Assembly (NCBI RefSeq): GCF_008728515.1
Contig: NC_044978.1
Location: forward strand, 148,114,262-148,178,261
Direction: 5' to 3'
Length of the DNA: 64,000 nucleotides
Source of the DNA: Papio anubis
Taxonomy: Eukaryota > Chordata > Mammalia > Primates > Cercopithecidae
Under the pieces are notes generated by a model. It ran no database searches and was not told where the DNA came from. It worked only from the letters and a program-made list of their open reading frames with translations. Of this stretch, positions 21,987-33,785 are shown piece by piece (within the stretch, counting starts at the first letter, position 1; each line of letters begins with the position of its first letter). The position numbers and the translations under genes were made by a program.

Positions 21987-22424
21987 TATTAGTCTGCTTT
22001 CTGTTGCTTATAACAGAATATTTGAAGCTGAGTAATTTATAAAGAAAACAAATTTCTTTCTTACTATTATGGAGGTTGAGAAGTCTGAGGTGGAGGGGTC
22101 ATATCTGGTGAGGGCCCTCTTGCTGGGGGGAGATCTCTGAAGAGTCCTGAGGTGGCTCAGGGCATCACATGGGGAGGAGACTGGGTGTGCTAACATCCTC
22201 GCTCAGGCCTCTCTTCTTACAAAGTCACCAGTTCCCCTCCCATGTTAACCCATGAATCCATTAACCCATTAGTTCATTAAACTATTAATGAATTCATTCA
22301 TTCACAAGGACAGAGCTCTTATGATTCGATCACCTCTTAAAGGCCACATTTGTCAACACTGCCACACTGGGGATTGAATTTCAACATGAGTTTTGGAAGA
22401 GACAAATATTCTAATCATAGCAGG
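21987..22424 (-). mobile_element. MaLR solo LTR (MST/MLT1 type)
   Basis: It starts 'tatattagtctgctttctgt', with 'tgcttataacagaat', 'ggtgagggccctcttgctg', 'tcacatggggaggag', and ends 'gacaaatattctaatcatag'. It is the same LTR type as at 47396-48145 in the same orientation. No internal retroviral sequence flanks it. Confidence 0.8.
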
Positions 22425-22460
22425 AACCACTAATTAACACCACTTTTCCTTGCCCATGTT

Positions 22461-22780
22461 TTTGTTTTGTTTTGTTTTGTTTTGTTTGGTTTGGTTTTGT
22501 TTTTCAGACACAGTCTGGCTATCTCACCCAGGCTGGATTGCAGTGGCACAATCTCAACTCACTGCAACTTCTGCCTCCTGGGTTCAAGCGATTCTCATAC
22601 CTCAGACTCCCAAGTAGCTGGGACTACAGGTGCGCACCACCACGCCCGGCTACTTTTTGTATTTTTAGTTGAGACAGAATCTCACCATGTTGGCCAGGCT
22701 GGTCTGGAATTCCTGACCTCAGGTGATCCACCTGCCTCGGCCTCCATGGGATTACTGGCATGAGCCACTGCACCCAGCCC
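22461..22780 (-). mobile_element. AluS-like element with near-perfect TSD
   Basis: A (GTTTT)n tail leads into a complete reverse Alu. The flanks 'ccttgcccatgtttt' (22449-22463) and 'cttgcctatgtttt' (22780-22793) are the target-site duplication with one change. An 8-base gap near 'cctccatgggattactgg' removes part of the left monomer. Confidence 0.93.
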
Positions 22781-22794
22781 TTGCCTATGTTTTG

Positions 22795-25700
22795 AACCAA
22801 TTGAGAAATAAAACAGAACCCAAACATCACCTCTATTATTGATGACGTTAATATTATGAGCATGGCTAATAGCTGCAAATAAGTGGCTTCCTAATGCTAA
22901 TATTGTAGAACATGCCTTATAGGTACAGGCAAGTGGGCTTTCTACTGTAGACACACATCTAGTCATGGCCAGGTCTCCCCTGCAGGCTTCTCCCGTGTCT
23001 GAGAGCAATGGTTAATTTTCTCTCTGCAGGTGGGCTCACTCCCAAGAGAAATAGAAGAGGAAGGAGCTCAGGAATGCATGCTCAGGTCCTCCTTCCAAAC
23101 CCACCCTGAGGAAGAATAAAGGATGGAAAGCAGAGAAAACCTAAGAATATTATGTTAGTAGAAGTCCTTCTACAGAGATGGAACTTCAATTCTGGGAGAG
23201 AAGCATTTCTGTATAGCAGAATAGTCTTCCTTTCAGCCTAAAAGTAGATTCCTGTAAGAGCAGTTAACTCTGAAAGTCCACAATATGTAGCACTTGTGTT
23301 TCTTAAAGATGACAACTGGGATAGAACATCCATATTTTAAGAATATTTGTGTATTGAAAACTATTTGGCTGCCACATCTTTCATCTCCCTTCTTACAATG
23401 GTTTCTCCTCTAGGCCATCTATCCTGCTAATTATAAGCCCATCTATCAACCCAAGACTAGGAAAAGATAATAGTTGATGAGCAGTTGGAAATAGAGGGAT
23501 TGAGAGCAATGGCTGTTTTCCAGATCACAGAGTCAACGCTATGAAACACTTTGCAAGATGGCATGTTTTTCTTTTTCTTTTTTTTTTTTTTTCCTCCCTC
23601 AGCCTGGATTATTTCTTAGTGTTCCTGATTCTGCTGGCAGGAGTCCTGTTGAATTTAGGAAAACCATATGAAACCCATCCTGGGTGTTGCCAAAATAAAT
23701 TGTTAATCATATCAGATATAGCACCAAAGAGTCTTCCATCATAGTCAATTTTCTGTTTTGCAACTGTTCCCCTTGGCTCCATTCAGGATCTGCCAAAAGG
23801 AAAGGAAGCTTCCATTGTGCACGCCACATCTTGTTATCTGCTGGAGGAGAGAGGCCAGTGGGGAAGGCTCACTGGGTCAGGATGAGGGTACCTCTAACAT
23901 TAACAAGAGGTGTTTACTACAGCGCAGTTTCAGTGGTCCTTCTGGGCATACTAAGAGCATGTGATCCTCAACCGTATCCATTATAGCTTGGGAGCATGAG
24001 AATCTCACGAAGGTTCAATTTGCACAGAATGAGGATGGCCTGTAGGATTTGTACCTGAATGTTTCTAAATGGCATCTTTAGATGCAAAAGTTGTATAAAA
24101 TGACTGCAATTGCCTCCACTATCTGGTTCAATTAAATGAAACCGACTTACCTGAGCACATAGTTATCTGGACTGTTGTCTAGAGGAGAAAGAAAGAAGCA
24201 AATGATAACTAGGGAAGCTATGATCCAGATTTTTTTTTTAAATGGAATGAAAGCCAATAGGTAAGCAATAACTAAAATCTGTCCTAGAGTAGGTCACATC
24301 AACACAGCGAGTCTAGTCATAATAGATCCTTGGGAAACATACTGAGTTCCTTTGAATTGAATCTGCACCCCCTCCACATTTACAGTATTCTCCAGGTATT
24401 GACGTGAACATGCTAGAGGGCCAAGCAGTTCTTGAATGTTAATCATGGCATAGGACCTTTACATGTACCAGGGCTAGAAAATAAACTGATATGCTTCAAC
24501 CAAGAAGGAGACTTTTTCTAAACCTGAGATATTCAGATGAACAAATTCAGCATCCTCTTTGGCCTCCATTTAACTGAAGTTCAACTGCTTTGCAAGATAA
24601 ACACAAAAGTTGTTCTGCTGTCATTCTCAAAGCATGCCAGTTCTAGTGGATCTCATCAAACCCACTTCTGGATAGAAATCTTAATTTCAGTCTTAATAAA
24701 GCAAGTTCTAGTCAACAAGCTTCATTTCCCGTGACTCATTTAAAGAGTGGTTTTTGCGTGCCAATTTGTTTTGATCTATATATCTCATTGTTCTTCTGAA
24801 TTCAGAAAGCCATCTTACCTGAGCAAGGATCAAGCATCCAAGTCTAGAGAAGAACTGTAATATTAGAACATTTCTGACACTCCACAAAGTCAACCTAAGT
24901 GTATTAGCATACCAAAGCGTTGGAGATATGACACTTGAAGATGGTTAGCTGTTATGTGAGGAGACATTTATTTGTTAAAACATAAAGGAAAAATGAATCC
25001 CAGAAAGCAGTGTGGATACCACTTTGCTGTATTTTTAACTCGAAACTTCCAAATATGAAGTTTAATCCACCAGCTTAGGTTCTAGCAATGATGTTCTGTA
25101 TATCTGGGTGTGTGTGTGTGTGTGGTGTGGGGAGTAAGTGTACATTTTCTGTGGATAATTTGAAAACAATAACAAAGCCAATGAAGAGATGGTTACTTTT
25201 TATTATCACCACATGGTGAACAGTCTTCAACCATGTCAGAGATAAAATGCCTTTCCTCAAAAAAACTTGTATTAGTGTAAGTTCTGCACAATTATAGCTG
25301 TTACTTTTGGGTTTAATAATATATAGATAAGCCTCAAATTAGCCAATTTTATTATTTATCCACTTCTCTTCTGGCTATTATTATTCATTTTATTTCACAA
25401 TTATTCCTGAAATAATGTCATCAATATACTAAGTACACCACTGGGTTCTAGGTAAAAATACAGAGTGTTTCCACTTTGAAAAAGTACAAAAAGTGATCAA
25501 GGGGAAATAATGACTTTTTTGCAGATGAAGCAATGAATGAATGAATTCTGCCTTGTTATACAAATATTTGAGGTAGCTTTTAAGCAATGCAAAATAGCAA
25601 AATGCAAACAAAACATCAGATCTTTAGGAAATACGTCAGAATAAGGAGGTAGCCCAGGGTAAAGGAGAGAAACACACATGTGCATGTTGTAAAGTCTTCT

Positions 25701-26130
25701 ATGGTGGCTAACATGAAGCCTCTATTTTGGCTCTGAGATTCCTCGTAGCCAAAGAAAACACGCAAGCAGAAACATACACACTATACCAGGGTATGATTGA
25801 TGTAATATAAAGTGACACAGCACTGGCTGGAAGTATGCAGCAAGCAAGTATGTTCCTTGAGGTGCTATGATCAGTAAGCTGTGATCACATCGATGGTTCA
25901 TTACAGGTTAATTAATGAATAGTTACAATGCAATGGATAAGTGTTGCCAGTAGTTCATATGGAATGGGCTGCTCTCCACAGGAGTTTGCTAACTTGATAA
26001 CGGAGTAAGAAAAGATGGAGAAAAGCATGCAAACAAAACATGTAGACTATGCAGAGGTTCAAATAATTAAAAGAGCACATGAGTTTGAAAAGTATAAGAA
26101 CTTTAGTGTGACTAGATGGAATATATAATT
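22795..26130. other. Long, mostly unique gene-free stretch
   Basis: About 3.3 kb with almost no recognisable repeats, apart from a (GT)n tract at 25108. No supported coding frame. Two minus-strand splice-donor-like sites with the same core CTCAG|GTAAG are present, at about 24153 and 24821. 23190-24900 could contain regulatory elements, but this cannot be judged without conservation data. Confidence 0.35.
25108..25124. repeat. (GT)n microsatellite
   Basis: About 8 GT units followed by an interrupted 'ggtgtggggagt'. Short and probably weakly polymorphic. Confidence 0.9.
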
Positions 26131-26139
26131 TAGGGTGCA

Positions 26140-26715
26140 GCAGCTTTTGAAGAACTGCAGGAGTATGGCCCTCAAGTCAAATCTGGCTCCCTACTTGTTT
26201 TTGTAAATAAAGCTTTATTGAAACACAGCTGTGTCCATTCTTTTACATATTGTTTATGGCTGCTTCCTCATTCTTTTTGTTGGTGGTGGTGTTCGTTTTT
26301 TGTTTTTTTTTTGTTTTTTTTTTTTTTGAGACAAAGTCTCACTCTGTCGCCCAGGCTAGAGTGCAGTGGTGCTATCTCAGCTCACTGCAACCTCCGCCTC
26401 CTGGGTTCATGCAATTCTCCTGCCTCAGCCTCCCAAGTAGCTGGGATTATAGGCGCCCGCCACCACAGCCAGCTAATTTTTTTGTATTTTTAGTGGAGAC
26501 AGGATTTTGCCACATTAGCCAGGCTGGTCTTGAACTCCTGACCTCAGGCGATCCACTGGCCTTGGTGTCCCAAAGTGCTAGGATTACAGGCATGAGCCAC
26601 CACACCCGGCCTGCTTCCTCATTCTTTACTACAAAGGTGAGCAGTGGACAGAAACCCTATGGCCAGCCTAAAATATATACTCTCTGATCCTTTACAGAAA
26701 AAGTTTACCAACCTC
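26140..26715. mobile_element. hAT-type DNA transposon, split by an Alu
   Basis: Left piece: 'tggccctcaagtcaaatctg', 'ttttgtaaataaagctttat', 'tgaaacacagctgtgtccat'. Right piece: 'gtggacagaaaccctatggc' and 'acagaaaaagtttaccaacc'. These are the two arms of a widespread human element whose ends read GTTGGCAAACT-like. The Alu at 26277-26610 lies between them. Confidence 0.75.
26277..26610 (-). mobile_element. AluS-like element, perfect 17-bp TSD
   Basis: The 17-mer ctgcttcctcattcttt is exactly repeated at 26260-26276 and 26611-26627. Between the left copy and the T-run is 'tgttggtggtggtgttcg', i.e. a decorated A-tail reading (CCA)n on the Alu strand. The body is a complete reverse Alu. Confidence 0.95.
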
Positions 26716-27184
26716 TGGTGTAAAACATACCAAGGAGTTTGAATTTTATCCAGTAGTTGAAAGGGAAGGAGTGAAGGATTTTTAAAAGTTAGGAAAGTTA
26801 GGAAAACCAGAAGGGTGGCCCCAGCAAGTTTACTTCACAAATACTCGTCTCCTTAAAGGTAAAAATGATTTGATGTGCCATCTAACCTATGTACCTTAAG
26901 GAAGACAATGTCATGGCAGAGTACATACAAGAGTCTCAAAAAAGGTTAACTGGACACCAAAACTTGAGTTGAGATCAAATGATGTACTAGGCTCATTTGA
27001 GATATGCTCTAGGCCACTGTGTAAGGATGTGAGGAGTGAAGGGAGTGGTTGGAATATTTTTATCTGCTTAAAAGAATCATTTTGTACAGCTTTTTGTATA
27101 TCCAAAAAAAAAAAGAAAAAGAATGGTAATAAAAAAATAAATTCCTTTCCTATATCCTGTTTCCTTCTAAAAGTAGTATTGTTT
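26716..27184. other. Unassigned sequence
   Basis: No gene or confident repeat was recognised. An A-rich patch occurs at 27105-27140. Confidence 0.3.
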
Positions 27185-27325
27185 TACATTTTACATTTGA
27201 ATGCATAAATCTATGATTCGTTGTGAATTCATTTTTGTATGAGTTACAAAGTTTAGGTCAAGATTCTTTTTGGAGGGCTATGTGTGTGTAATGGCAGCAG
27301 CACCACAACACTGAAAAATAAAAAA
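27185..27325 (-). mobile_element. Old L1 ORF2-region fragment (weak)
   Basis: 'gtgaattcatttttgtatga' then 'agtttaggtcaagattcttt' and 'gcagcagcaccac' resembles the reverse-strand ORF2 segment of old L1s (TTTTTGTATATGG... CCCAGCACCA). Short and eroded. Confidence 0.4.
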
Positions 27326-27544
27326 TACTGCTTTTTAAAAAATTAAGACATGATATACTTGTGCTGATTAATTTTCCTGTGGATAGTTTTCTATGCGTAT
27401 GTCCCCGCTCTGCCGCTTTATGAATTGAGATTTTTTCCCAGGTCTTAACTTGCCTATATTATATTTCAGTAAACAGAAAGAACAGTTTTTTGTTGTTTTT
27501 TAAATAATCATTTTGCATGGCATTCCCATGTTTATGAGGCATAT

Positions 27545-28095
27545 ACATAACGTAGTGGTTAGGAGCACGGGCTCTGGAGTCAGTTTCTTGGTCAAACCCT
27601 GTCTTTGGCCATTTACCAGCCATGTGCCTTTGGAGGCAAGGCTCAGTGTCCTCATCTGTTAAATGGTAATAATAGGACCTGGGCTGAGCGCGGTGGCTCA
27701 CGCCTGTAATCCTAGCACTTTGGGAGGCTGAGACAGGTGGATTGCCTGAGCTCAGGAGTTCAAGAACAGCCTGGGCAACACGGTGGAACCCTGTCTCTAC
27801 TAAAATACAAAAAATTAGCTGGGTGTGGCGCATGCGCCTGTAGTCCCAGCTACTTGGGAGGCCGAGGCAGGAGAATTGCTTGAACCCAGGAGGCAGAGGT
27901 TGTGGTGAGCCAAGATCGCACCACTGTACTCCAGCCTGGGAGACAGAGCGAGACTCCATCTCCAAAAATAATAATAATAATAATAATAACAGCACCTACC
28001 CTATCATAAGGTTCTTGTGAAGATTAATGAGTTATACAGTTCTGTTCACACAGGAAGCACTCAATAAAGCTTCATCGTTCCCATTATTGGAAGCA
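27545..28095 (+). repeat. MIR SINE, split by an Alu
   Basis: Left part 'gtagtggttaggagcacggg' with 'ctctggagtcag', 'accagccatgtgcctttgg' and 'tcctcatctgttaaatgg'. Right part 'cacctaccctatcataaggt', 'gaagcactcaataaagc'. Together they make a near full-length forward MIR interrupted by the Alu at 27681. Confidence 0.88.
27681..27990 (+). mobile_element. AluS-like element with (AAT)n tail
   Basis: A complete forward Alu from 'ggctgagcgcggtggctcac' to 'cgagactccatctcc', with an (AAT)7-like tail at 27967-27989. It lies inside a MIR. Confidence 0.94.
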
Positions 28096-28899
28096 TTTAG
28101 GTGGAATTTAACCCTGACTTTAGGATATGACATTACGTTTTATCACATTACTTTACATTGCATCTCACGACATTTGAATGTAAAATGAAAGATTCTCTTC
28201 TGTTCTAGTCTCTTGGCAGCTACAGAAATAAGGAACTGGTTATAAAATTCCCTGAGAACAGAGGGGACAGGAATTGATATTTGAAAACAAATGATTAATC
28301 TTTTTTGATCCAAGACCCAGCTCCCAGGATTTTTTTATTTTAGCTATTGGATTAGTTTCCTAGAGTTGCCATGACAAATTACCACAAACTGTGTGCCTTT
28401 AAACAATAGAAATTTATTCTCCTGTAGTTCAGGAGGCTAGAATCTGAAGTTGAGGTGTTGGCCAGGCCCTACTCCCTCCAAAGCTTCTCATTTCAGCTTC
28501 TAGTGGCTTCCAGACATCTTTGATGTTCCTTGGCTTTTAGCTGCATCACTCCAATCTCTGCCTCCATCCTCATGTTCACTTCTTCCTTGTCTCTGTGTAT
28601 CATAGGAACACCCGCCATGGGATTTAGAGCCCACCCTGATGCAGGAAGACTTAATCTTCTTTGATCCTGTCACCCATGTAGTGAGCATAGTATCTGATAG
28701 TTTTTCAACACTAGCCCTCTCCCACCCTCCTCCCGCTAGTAATCCCCAATGTGTATTGGTTTCATCTTTGTGTCCATGTATATTCAATGTTTAGCTCCCA
28801 TATGTACGTAAGAAAATGTGGCATTTGGTTTTCTGCCTCTGTGTTAGTTCACTTATGATGTTAGTGTCCAGCTGGGGCATCTATGTTGCTGCAAAGGAC

Positions 28900-28946
28900 A
28901 TGATTTTTTCTTTTTCATGGTTGCATAGTATTCCATGGTGTGTGTG

Positions 28947-29003
<57 letters not shown>

Positions 29004-31475
29004 TATTTTCTTTATCCAGTCTACCACTGATGGGCATCTAGGTTGATTCCATGTCTTTGCTAATGTGAATGGTACTGTGATGAACATGCAAGTGTATATG
29101 ACTTTTTGGTAGAATGATTTGTTTTCATTTGGGTGTATACCTAGTAATGGGATTGCTGGGTGGAACGGTAGTTCTGTTTTTAGTTCTTTGAGAAGTCTCC
29201 AAAATGCTTTCCACAATGGCTGAATTAATTTACATTCCCACCAACAGGGTATAAGTGTTCACTTTCCTCTGCAGTCCTGGCAACATCTGTAATTTGACTT
29301 TTTAATAACAGCCATTCTGACTGGTGTAAGATAGTATCTCATTTTGGTTTTGATTTGCATTTCTCTAATGATTAGTGATGCTGACTATTTTTTCATGTTT
29401 GTTGCCTGATTGTATGTCTTCTTTTAAGAAGTGTCTGTTCATGTTTTTTGCCCATTTTTGAATAGGGTTATTTGTTTTTTGCTTGTTCAATTGTTTAAGT
29501 TCCTTATAGATTCTGGATTACACCTTTGTTGGATGCATAGTTTGAGAATATTTTCTACCATTTTGTAGGCTGTCAATTTACTCCATTGATAGTTTCCTTT
29601 GCTGTGAAGAAGGCCTTTCGTTTAATTAGGCCTACTTGTCAATTTTTATTTATGTTGCAAATGATTTTGCAGACTTAGTCATAAATTCTTTGCCAGGGTG
29701 GATGTCCAGAATGGTGTTTCCTAAGTTTTTTTCTAGAATTACTATAGTTTTAGGTCTTATATTTAAATCTCTAACCCATCTTGAGTTAATTTTCATATAT
29801 GGTAAAAGGCAGGGGTCTAGCTTCTATCTTCTGCATATGGCTCTCCTGCTACCCCAGCACCATTTATTGAATAGGGAGGGAGTCCTTTCACCATTGCTTG
29901 TTATTGTTAACTTTGTCAGAGATTATATGGTGGTAGGTGTGCAGCCTTATTTCTGGGTTCTCTATCCTGTTCCTTTGGTCTATGTGTCTGTTTTATGCCA
30001 TCACCATGCTGTTTTGGTTACCCTAGCCTTGTAGTATAGTTTGAAGTCAGATAGTATGATGCCTCTGTCTTTACTCTTTCTGCTTAGAATTACATTGGCT
30101 ACTTGGGCTCTTTTTTTATTCCATATGAATTTTAGAATAGTTTTTTCTAATTCTGTGAAAAAATATATTGGTAGTTTGATAAGAATAGTATTGACTCCAT
30201 AAATTCCTTTGGGCAATATGGCCATTTTAACAATATTGATTCTTCCTACTCATGAGCATGGAATGTTTTTTCATTGTTTGTGTTGTTGTCCGATTTCTCT
30301 TAGCAGTGTTTTGTAATTCTTGTTGTGGAGATCTTTTGCCTTCTTGGTTGGATATATTCCCAGGTATTTTTTTTTTTGTGGCTATTGTAAATGGAATTGC
30401 ATTCTTGATTTGGCTCTCAGCTTTAATGCTATTGGTATATAGAAATGCACTGATTTTTGTACATTGATTTTGCATCCTGGAACTTTACTGAAGTTATTTA
30501 TCAGTTCTAGAGGGCTTTTGGTGGCGTCTTCAGGGTTTTCTAGGTATAGGAATCATATTATCTGTGAAGAGACATAATTTGACTTCCTCTTTTCCTATTT
30601 GGATGTTTTATCTTTCTTTCTCTTGCCTGACTGCTCTGGCTAGGACTTTCAGTACTGTGTTAAATAGAAGTGGTAATAAGAGTTGATATTCTTGTCTTCT
30701 TCCAGTTCTAAAGGGGAATGCTTCCAGCATTCAGTATGATGTTCCACCATTCAGTATGATGTTGGTTATGGGTTTGTCATAGATGGCTCTTATTATTTTG
30801 AGGTATGTTCCTTCAATGCCTAATTTGTTGAGGATTTTTTAACATGAAGCAATGTCAAATTTTATCAAAAGACTTTTCTTCATTTATTACACTGATCATA
30901 CGGTTTTTGTTTTTAATTATTGTATTTAGTAAATCAACTTTATTGATTTACATATGTTAAACCAATCTTGCATCCCAGGAATGAAGCCTACTTGATCATG
31001 GTGAATTAACTTTTTGATGTATTGTTGGATTCGGTTTGCTAGTATTTTGTTTAAGAATTTTTGCCTCTATGTTCATCAGGGATGTTGGCCTAAAATTTTC
31101 TTTGCTTTGTTGTGTCTTTTCCAGGTTTTCATATCAGAATGATTCTGGCATTATAGAATGAGTTAAGGAGGAGTCCCTCCTCAATATTTTGGAATAATTT
31201 CTGTAGGATTGACCCTAGCTCTTTTTTGTACATCTAGTAGAATTTGGCTGTGAATCCATCTGGTACAGAACTTTTTTATTGGTACTTTTTAAAATTACTG
31301 ATTCAACTTTGGAACTCAATATTGGTCTGTTTAGGGTTTCAATTTCTTCCTGTTTCAATCTTGGGAGGTTGTTTTTTTGGGGTGGGGGAATTTATCCATT
31401 TCTTCCAGATTTTCTGGTTTGTGTGCACAAAGGTGTTTATAGTCTCTGAGGACTTATTGTATTTTTGTGGGATCA
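28900..31475 (-). pseudogene. Decayed L1 ORF2 (reverse transcriptase and C-terminus)
   Basis: Minus-strand frames give recognisable ORF2p pieces: 'FWRLLKELKTELPFHPAI' with 'LLGIHP' (29216-28881), 'LEKTILKFIWNKKRAQVA' and 'KDRGIILSDFKLYYKA' (30225-30001), and 'SNQEGKRSPQQELQN' (30475-30227). Intact ORF2 is about 1275 codons; roughly the last two thirds remain, in broken frames. The N-terminal endonuclease domain is deleted. Confidence 0.85.
28937..28999. repeat. Compound (TG)(TA)(CA) microsatellite
   Basis: About 5 TG units, 10 TA units, then about 16 CA units, grown inside the L1 ORF2 C-terminal segment. Long uninterrupted blocks make length polymorphism likely. Confidence 0.95.
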
Positions 31476-31569
31476 GTTGTGTTGTTAGCTGGTTTTTATG
31501 TAGACTTGACTGTGTAGTTGCTTTATAGTGTCAGTGGGCTACATACTAAAGTGTGTTTTTGTGGTGGAA

Positions 31570-32470
31570 TGTATCTTTCTTTTTTTTCAATGTTTAGCAC
31601 TCCCTTAAGGACCTCTTGTAAGGCAAGTCTTGTGGTAACAAACTCCCTTAGCATTTGCTTATCTGAAAGAGATTTTATTTCTTTTTCTCTTATGAAGCTT
31701 AGTTTGGCTGGATATGAAATTCTTGGTTGGGATTCCTTTTCTTTAAGGATGCTGAATATAGGTCCCTAATCTCTGCTGGTTTATATGATTTCTGTTGAAA
31801 GGTCTGCTGTTAGCCTGATGGGATTCCCTTTCTACATGACCTGACCCTTCTCTCTAGCTGTTTTTAATATTTTTTATTTCACATTGACCTAGGAGAGTCT
31901 GATGACTATGTGTCTTGGAGATGGTCATCTCATATAGTATCTTGCTAGGGTTCTCTGAGGTTCTTGGATTTGCATGTCCACTTCTCTAGCAATGCTAGGG
32001 AAATTTTCGTAGACTATATCCTCAAATATGTTTTCCAAGTTGCTTGCTCTCTCTCCCTCTCTTTCTGGGATGCCAGTGAGTCATAGGTTTGGTCTCCTTA
32101 CACAATCCCATATTTCTCAGATGTTTTGTTCATTTTTAACAAGTCTGTTTTTTCTTTATTTTTGCATGCATTGATTCAAAGGAGCAGTCTTTGAGCTCTG
32201 AGATTCTTTACTCAACTCGGTCTATTCTGTTGTTAATACTTCCAATTGTATTATGAAATTCCTGTAATACATTCTTCAATTCCAAAAGTTCAGTTTGGTT
32301 CTTTCTTAAAATGGCTGTGTCATCTTTCAACTTCAGGATTGTTTTACTGTTTCCCTTGGGTTTCAACCAAGGGAACCTTCTGCTGTATCTCATTGAGCTT
32401 CCTTGTCATGCAGATTCTGCATCCTTCGTCTGTCATGTAAGTTATGTCATCTGTTTAAGACCCATTGCTG
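31570..32470 (-). pseudogene. Decayed L1 ORF1
   Basis: A minus frame at 32393-32208 contains 'LQEFHNTIGSINNRIDRVE', matching the start of the ORF1p coiled coil and its conserved NSINxRID motif. Farther on (31760-31590), the reverse complement of 'agtttggctggatatgaaat' encodes the C-terminal domain region. The frame is broken, so no protein is expected. ORF1p is the L1 RNA-binding trimer. Confidence 0.75.
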
Positions 32471-33210
32471 GGGAACTAGTGTGGTTGTTTGAAAGCAAGC
32501 AGGCTGGTGGATGGGGGTGGTGTGCAGATCAGACTTGCCCCAGTCCCATAGAAAAGATAGTCCTGCTCTCTCTAGATCTGGCAGTTAACAAAAGTTACAA
32601 CCACCTGGAGGAGGATGAAGAGCCTTTGGGGATGGGTGCCCATGACCATGTTCCTTTGCACCTGTCCCTGTGCCAAACTCCCTGGGCTCCATAGAGAGTT
32701 GTGCTCTGTCTTTACCAACTCATCAGGTAATTCTCTCTGCCAACTCAAACGTCCATGAGGCCATGGGATCTCCCGCAACCAGATCCCAGAGGTCCATGGT
32801 GAGAGTGGGCTGCTCTGCAGTTACCTCACTCACCCCTTCCTCAGGAGACATTTAGGGCCAGAAATGAGTCTCAGTGCTTGGCAAACCTATGCAGAGTTCC
32901 TAGCTTCCTCCCACTTCAACCCTGGTGTCTGTGTAGTCTCTCCATCCATTCTCAATGCATTCTCTCAAAAGATCTGTTTGGAATATGCTGGCCAACTTGA
33001 TATTCTGGTCTTTCTTTGGGGGAGAAGCTGTTCCTGGCTGTGTCTAGTTGGTCATCTTGTCCTGCCCCGAAACTTCATCATAATTTAAGGAATTACATAT
33101 GCAAAAGCATTGTTTCCAGATAAGGTCACATTCTAAGGTTCTGGACGGATATGAATTCTGGACGGATATGAATTCTGGGATGATGGGGGGCTATCTAATC
33201 CAGTACAGTT

Positions 33211-33785
33211 ATTTATAGACTTATTTTCCCTTTTGTAGCTTCTGGACATCACTATCATTTATTGTCTTCTGACATTGGCTCTCTCTGTCCCTCCTGCTCC
33301 TGATGCACCTTGAAGCATAGCCACCTCTGCCATGGAGAACTTCCAAAGCCCAAGCCCTCCTGTTTCACCCCTTCCTTGGCAAAGCAGAACATGAGTGGAT
33401 AATTCTTTGCATTGTGGCTATGCTTTGCCATTTGGAACAGTATCTATTGGAAAATGCAATATTTTCTCTTAGAAAATATATGTCAAGTTGCAAACAGTCA
33501 ATTTAAAAACTATTTTTAGGAATGTCGTCAGCTTGACGTTGGGGGATGCATGCATTGTTAATGAGATATCACACAGGGTTTTAGCTTGTGATTGGAGTCA
33601 CAGTGGAGTTCCTGCTTTAGGATAACCCATACAAATAATGTCTGTTTGACGTTTAAGAGTTGAATATCATCATCAAATATCAAATTTTGTTTTTGAAAGA
33701 CCCATCAAATTAAGTCAACTTAGTAGACAATATTCTAGCTTACATGAAAATGATTTAAATATTAGATTTCTTGGTGTGGGTTCTT
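33211..33785. other. Unassigned sequence
   Basis: No gene or repeat was recognised. Confidence 0.3.

Larger units (their letters stand above)
28661..33069 (-). mobile_element. L1 (L1PB/L1MA-like), both ends present, internally deleted
   Basis: On the minus strand the element starts near 33069 with 'ggggcaggacaagatgacc', the L1 5' end. It then passes through a short 5' UTR, ORF1 (about 32470-31570) and the reverse transcriptase and C-terminal part of ORF2 (about 31475-28900) to a 3' UTR near 28661. The endonuclease part of ORF2 is missing: text jumps at about 31475 from the reverse-transcriptase region to the ORF1-ORF2 boundary region. Flanks 'gacttaatcttctttg' and 'aacttcatcataattt' are a plausible diverged TSD. 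It is dead: many stops and frameshifts. Confidence 0.85.
28343..33210 (-). mobile_element. MLT1 LTR split by a 4.4-kb L1
   Basis: The left arm (28343-28660) has 'ttggattagtttcctagagt', 'caatagaaatttattctcc' and 'gttccttggc'. The right arm (33070-33210) resumes at the expected point with 'ggaattacatatgcaaaagc' and 'tttccagataaggtcacatt', ending 'ctaatccagtacag'. Together they are one reverse MLT1. The right arm carries a 17-bp tandem duplication (33147-33180). Confidence 0.85.

Noticed and set aside
26218..26687. 91- and 145-codon frames as coding
   Set aside because: Alu-derived text in two frames at once.
27459..27995. 178-codon minus frame as a gene
   Set aside because: Most of it is the antisense of the Alu at 27681-27990 extended into the MIR; typical Alu-derived peptide (GVQWCDLGS).
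28661..33069. A retrotransposition-competent L1
   Set aside because: ORF1 and ORF2 are broken in many places and the endonuclease part is missing.
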